This document shows, one piece after another, positions 8,119 through 12,106 of a DNA stretch of 12,106 bases. The stretch is from Lojkania enalia (lineage: Eukaryota; Ascomycota; Dothideomycetes; Pleosporales). The stretch spans positions 131,570 through 143,675 of the forward strand of contig ML986709.1 of NCBI GenBank assembly GCA_010094045.1, given 5' to 3'. The notes under the pieces are model-generated. The model did no database searches and had not been told where the DNA came from. It saw nothing but the letters and a program-made list of their open reading frames with translations. The stretch's first letter is position 1, and each line of letters starts with the position of its first letter. The translations under genes were made by a program, and so were the position numbers.

Positions 8119-9321
8119 GTTAATAATATCTACAACTTTAATAAAATAGGCTTTTAAATAGGTATTATTAGTACTATAAAGGTTGTTATAGGTTTAGAAT
8201 ATTATATAAGGCCTACTCTTATACAGCTAGATAATCGCGAGTAGGTTATAATTATCTAGAGTATCTATACTACTATATATACAACCCTATTATTTATTAT
8301 CTATAAAGAACGCGTCTATATTTCTATATAGTATAAAGAAGCAGGTATATTATATAATTGGAAAATTTCAGTTTCTAAGAACGGCTAGATAAATAATACG
8401 TTTAGTCTTAAGTAGCTAAAGTATTTTAATAAGTATATAAAGATACGTTAGGTAGAATTATATAGGCTAGTTATTTTAGATAACTATAAAAGCTATTTTA
8501 ACTAGAAATTTAAAGATTACTACTTTATATAAAAGATCCTAATATTTTATATACTTTCTTATTTATCGTATATACTTTAGCCTCTTAATCTAATTTACTT
8601 CTTATTATTAAAGCTAAAGTACTTATAATATATACGAGATTTAGTACGCCGACGCGTCTACTATATTAATAAAGAAGACTTCTTTCCAGCCTTTAAGGAC
8701 GCGTTTTTTAATATATTTACGTATAAGAACTATTAAAAGGCTTTTAAAGTAATAGAAATTGTTTCTCTAAACGCGTAGGTTATATTAGATCGCCTTAATA
8801 TACGACTATATACTCTACTAGAACTACTTCTATAAGAAGATTCTTAGTAGTCTAAAACTCTAAGTAATATATATAAATTTGGGTTACAATTAATACTTAT
8901 ATAAAAGTCCTTTATATAATTATTAAAAGAGGTGTAAGAAGAATTCTTACAGCTTATAAAAGGTGCTAAATTAATACTATATTAGAATATACTTCTTTAA
9001 GCTCGCAACTCTAAGCTTAAAAGGTAATTAGAAGAAGTAACTAAGTGTAAAACGCGTAAAAGAAAGTATATTTAGTATAGTAGTATAGTATTATATAGCG
9101 AGAGATCTTTATATATAGCTACTAAAGTATCTATAGGTTCTCAGCCCTTTAAGAAGACTCGTAGTGCTAATACTTAAGAAAGGGCTTAACTAGCTTAACG
9201 CTACTATAGTAACTATAGTAAGACTGGATATAACACTCGTACGTGCTAAAAGGATAGTAGAGAAAATTCTAAATTAGATAAAAGTATATTATATATAGAA
9301 TCTCTTATTAGTATTAAATAA
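8119..9321 (+). pseudogene. DDE_1 transposase of element 3, catalytic and C-terminal part, after nested insertion
   Basis: A single frame of 401 codons runs from NNIYNFNKIGF (first Asp now Asn) through NWKISVSKNG, YRLVILDNYKSYF (second Asp kept, following His lost), ILSYLSYIL.PLNLIYFLLLK (third Asp now Asn) and EDFFPAFKDAFF to VILDRLNIRLYTLLE. These are the conserved blocks of the pogo DDE_1 core in order. A charged, basic linker follows (SKLKR.LEEVTKCKTRKRK), then a CCHC knuckle remnant YSNYSKTGYNTRTC near 9198-9245 with two Cys and the His turned to Tyr. TAA at 9319-9321 is a plausible original stop. All premature stops are TAA/TAG. Together with 5777-6268 this gives about 565 codons. Confidence 0.92.
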
Positions 9322-9355
9322 ATTAACTTTTTATATATAATATTCGTTGCGTTAA

Positions 9356-9399
9356 GAAAAAGTAGCCGCTTTAATAGTTTAGCTACTTCGATAGTAGAA
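9356..9399 (-). repeat. Right TIR of element 3 (10 + 17 + 17 bp)
   Basis: On the minus strand from 9399: ttctactatc, gaagtagctaaactatt, aaagcggctactttttc. TA follows at 9400-9401, then CGTTA. Confidence 0.9.
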
Positions 9400-9406
9400 T
9401 ACGTTA
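9400..9406 (+). other. Right target site of element 3: TA plus CGTTA
   Basis: TA (9400-9401) is the target duplication copy, followed directly by CGTTA, identical to the right flanks of element A (304-310) and element 2 (8116-8122). Confidence 0.6.
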
Positions 9407-12106
9407 ATATATTTATAATAGTAATTTATTATATAAACTATAGAAGTTTATAAATTTCTTAATAAATACGCTTTTATAGTAGCTTCTTATTAGTAGTAGT
9501 ACTAGGATTAATATTCTTCTAATTAATCTCCTAGTTAATCTCTAGTTCTTTATTATATATCTAGACTAGAAGTTTAAAAAGATTTATAACCTTATTAGTA
9601 CTATAAAAAGAATTTAGCTTACTAGTATTTTAGACCTCTATAGCCTAGTATACCTCTTTAGTATAATAGTCCTTTCTACTTATTATATATTTTAGAAATA
9701 TAATATCTCGGATTCTCTATATAATAAGATAATATCTTCTATCTTTAATTATATTCCTAGTAGTATTAAAAACTTATTTAATACTAACTTCTATAATTTA
9801 TATTAGAAGAATATCTCTTATAACCTAAGTAAGCTGCGGATACTAATATTTATTTACTCTCTACCAGCCTAATATATTAAAGTTACAACCTTAAATAAGA
9901 GGTATATTTAAGTAACTTTCTCCTTTTTAATAAGTTAGTTCTTTCGCTTCTTCTTCTAACTCTCCCTCTCTCTCCCTCTCTCTCTCTCTCTCTCTCCTAT
10001 ATTACTTAGATCCTAGCTTAAAAAACTTAAGAAGCTACTTAAGAATAAATATTATAGAGATAGTTTACGAAACTACTTATTACTTTATATTTATTAAGGT
10101 TAGAATATTATAGATAAAATATAACTTAGTATATTCTTATTATAGCGATTAAAATATTTAAGGAATTGTTAGTAATAGATTTCCTTATATAAAAGGTCCT
10201 AAGTTTCGTTCTATAGTTATAGTTAGAAGCTAATATAATAAATAGCTATAATAAAAGTACTTTATATACTATAAGCTTTTAATATAGATTTAATATTATT
10301 ATATAGTTAAATAAGTAACTATACTTTACGTCTATTTTTAAATAGTATTTACTTAATTTAAATTAACCCTTCTCTACTATAACTCTTACTATTATTAGCT
10401 AATCTAAGTTATTCTTTATATCTTTAGCTAGATTTCTATTTATATTATCTAGGAAATCGAAGAGCCTATTATATATTTACTAAATATACTAGATCTAAGA
10501 CTTTATATTTTTACTAAACGCTTTAATTACCTTTTTAAAATTACTAAGTAGGTCTATAATTAATACTAAATAATATTATTTAATAGTAGATAGTTAAAAT
10601 TACTAGAGATTATAGAAATCTACCTTAGTATTCTTATTATTACTAGATCTCTAAGCAGGAATCTTTAAGTTAATTTTATATTAAAGCTAGTTATTAATAT
10701 ATTATTTAAGGCCTACTATTTAGTTATATATATTAAATGTCGAATTCTATTAAGTTAGGATATCTTTTATTATAAATAGCTAGTATTTAGGTGGTAGGGA
10801 GCCCTATAAAGTAATAAAACGCTTATAGTACTATAGTAATCGATTAATTACTTTATAAATAGCTCGAATCTAATTAGAAATTAGTATATAATAACTGTAA
10901 TAACTAACTATAATAAAAAACTATACTTTATAAAGAGAATTTAAGATAGAAATCTATATCTGGATCTTATTTATATTATATTACTATAAAATTCCTCTAT
11001 TTTCTATCTCTTTAAAGGGTACGAGTTTAAGATAGTAAATAATTTTCTAAATAATAAGATTAATAATATAAGTTAGATATAGAATTATATTCTTCTTATA
11101 ATTCTATTTAATACTATCTTTACGTAGTTTCTCTTATATTATATATATAAGTATATTATTATTATTAGTAGTATTATAGGTAGCTGCTAGTAATTGTTAT
11201 TATATATTTATATTTAATAGAATATATAGTTCTTCTATTATTATAGAAGTACTAGTATAGCTTTCTTAAATAGGAATAAAATTAAGTAGTCTCTCGTAGA
11301 ACTCCTAGTCCTAATTAATATAGTACCCTTTTACTATAAGAAAACTAAAGTAGTTCTTTATAGACTAGGTATTAAACGCGATTAATATCTTTATACTTTA
11401 GCTAAGATTATATAAAAGAGAGGATTAAGCTACTATAATCTTATACTTAAATAGCCCTATAAAACTAAATTAGCTAATTAATATAGTATCTAGTTAGAAG
11501 AACTAAACGAATTATTAAAAGGACAGGTAATCTACTATTTAGAAAGACTAATTATTATTAATAATAATACGGACTAGTTTATACTTAAAGGCGCTAGTAG
11601 AATATAATAGTATAATCGGATTTTTATTATTAAAAAGCCTAGCTATATATATATAGAACCTATTATACTTAGAAGCTAGAGTTTTTAGATAGGCCTAAGA
11701 TCTAAGATAATTTATTAGATACTTTATACTTTTATAATTCTTATTTAAATATATAAGTCGAAAGCTGTAATAGTAATAGAATATAAATAGGTACCTATCT
11801 AGAAATTATATAACTTCCTTAAATTGTCTCTAAATCTTACTATAATAAGTAGTTAAATTCTACCTTAGTTTACTAAGTATATTTAAAGGGACCTAAGCTT
11901 ATAGTATTAATTTCTACTACGCTATCTATATATTAATAAGCTCTATTACCCCCTATCTATTTTCTTTATCCCCTATCTACGGATATATAATTAGCTAATA
12001 GGTTTCTTAAAAACTATAATAGGAAATTAATAGAGCGTTAATTATAAAATACTAGATTTATATTAGTATTAATATAACTATAATAAAACGCTATAATAAA
12101 GAATAG
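9402..12106. other. Long AT-rich, RIP-like interval of unknown origin
   Basis: No complete gene or terminal repeats can be defined over these 2.7 kb. If TAA/TAG are read as former Gln/Trp, plus-strand frames stay open for long stretches, for example segments with REPYKVIKRL near 10800, LYKREDQATIILYLNSP near 11410-11470, or in another frame LEELNELLKGQVIYYLERL near 11490-11550. This is weak evidence, since TGA is nearly impossible in DNA this poor in TG. I found no reverse transcriptase, integrase, protease or DDE motif that I can name. The strong CpA/TpG depletion implies it was once a repeat, possibly a retroelement, but that is inference. Confidence 0.35.
9961..9997 (+). repeat. Pyrimidine (TC)n microsatellite
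   Basis: An interrupted CT/TC run of 37 bases with CCC interruptions at 9964 and 9974. It contains no CpA or TpG on either strand, so RIP could not alter it, which may be why this GC-richer tract survives in AT-rich surroundings. Confidence 0.95.

Larger units (their letters stand above)
5705..9399 (+). mobile_element. Element 3: Fot1/pogo-like transposon split by nested element 2
   Basis: The outer ends are 44-bp inverted repeats at 5705-5748 and 9356-9399, flanked by TA at 5703-5704 and 9400-9401. The total span of 3695 bp falls to about 1849 bp when element 2 (1844 bp) and one TA copy are removed, the normal size for this group. The plus-strand transposase resumes on the other side of the insertion. 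The terminal repeats are related to those of element A, and the N-terminus to that of element 5, so A, 3 and 5 form one subgroup. Confidence 0.92.

Noticed and set aside
1..12106. Mitochondrial or bacterial AT-rich genome
   Set aside because: No rRNA, tRNA or respiratory genes are seen; the transposon types and the CpA-to-TpA bias with retained CpG fit nuclear fungal DNA under RIP.
1..12106. Reading TAA/TAG as sense codons because of a variant genetic code
   Set aside because: Gln codons CAA/CAG coexist in the same frames, and the catalytic Asp to Asn and ATG to ATA changes are also of the RIP type; mutation explains all of them.
9402..12106. LTR retrotransposon
   Set aside because: I could not find paired long terminal repeats, a primer-binding site, or reverse transcriptase or integrase motifs in this span.
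1..12106. tRNA or other structured RNA genes
   Set aside because: No tRNA box A/B pairs or cloverleaf-compatible GC stems were seen on either strand.

Overview
The window looks like an AT-rich transposon graveyard from a filamentous ascomycete (Pezizomycotina) damaged by repeat-induced point mutation (RIP). CpA and TpG are almost absent over long stretches and TpA is everywhere, while CpG survives (for example cgcgcg near 1675 and 2088). That pattern is RIP (CpA to TpA on either strand), not simple CpG deamination. I see no intact host gene and no RNA gene.

Five DNA transposons of the pogo/Fot1-Pot2 type (Tc1/mariner superfamily, DDE_1 transposase) can be read through the damage, plus the end of a sixth. 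From left to right: element A (only its right end, to 303) sits inside the transposase gene of element 5 (304-862, minus strand). Element 1 is complete (1111-3005, minus). Element 4 is complete (3136-4858, plus). Element 3 (5705-9399, plus) is split by the complete element 2 (6272-8115, minus). Each complete element has terminal inverted repeats (TIRs) flanked by TA, the usual target duplication, and is about 1.7-1.9 kb once nesting is removed.

The transposases follow one plan: N-terminal helix-turn-helix, CENP-B/Tc5-type helix-turn-helix, DDE_1 catalytic core, basic coiled linker, C-terminal CCHC zinc knuckle. Their reading frames are riddled with TAA and TAG where Gln or Trp is expected, and many catalytic Asp codons are now Asn. 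Elements 1 and 2 keep one frame over about 540-570 codons, so point mutation alone disabled them. Elements 4 and 5 also have indels and look older.

Two structural signals are not explained by ordinary annotation. First, the TIRs of all the elements are built from 17-bp units in tandem, and the unit number differs between ends and elements. Second, four of the six elements have the pentamer CGTTA directly beside one TA target copy, which suggests a target preference of TACGTTA. The rest (865-1108, 3008-3133, 4861-5702, 9402-12106) is equally mutated AT-rich DNA without a recognisable family. It holds short inverted repeats, a TTAGGG-like cluster and a pyrimidine microsatellite.
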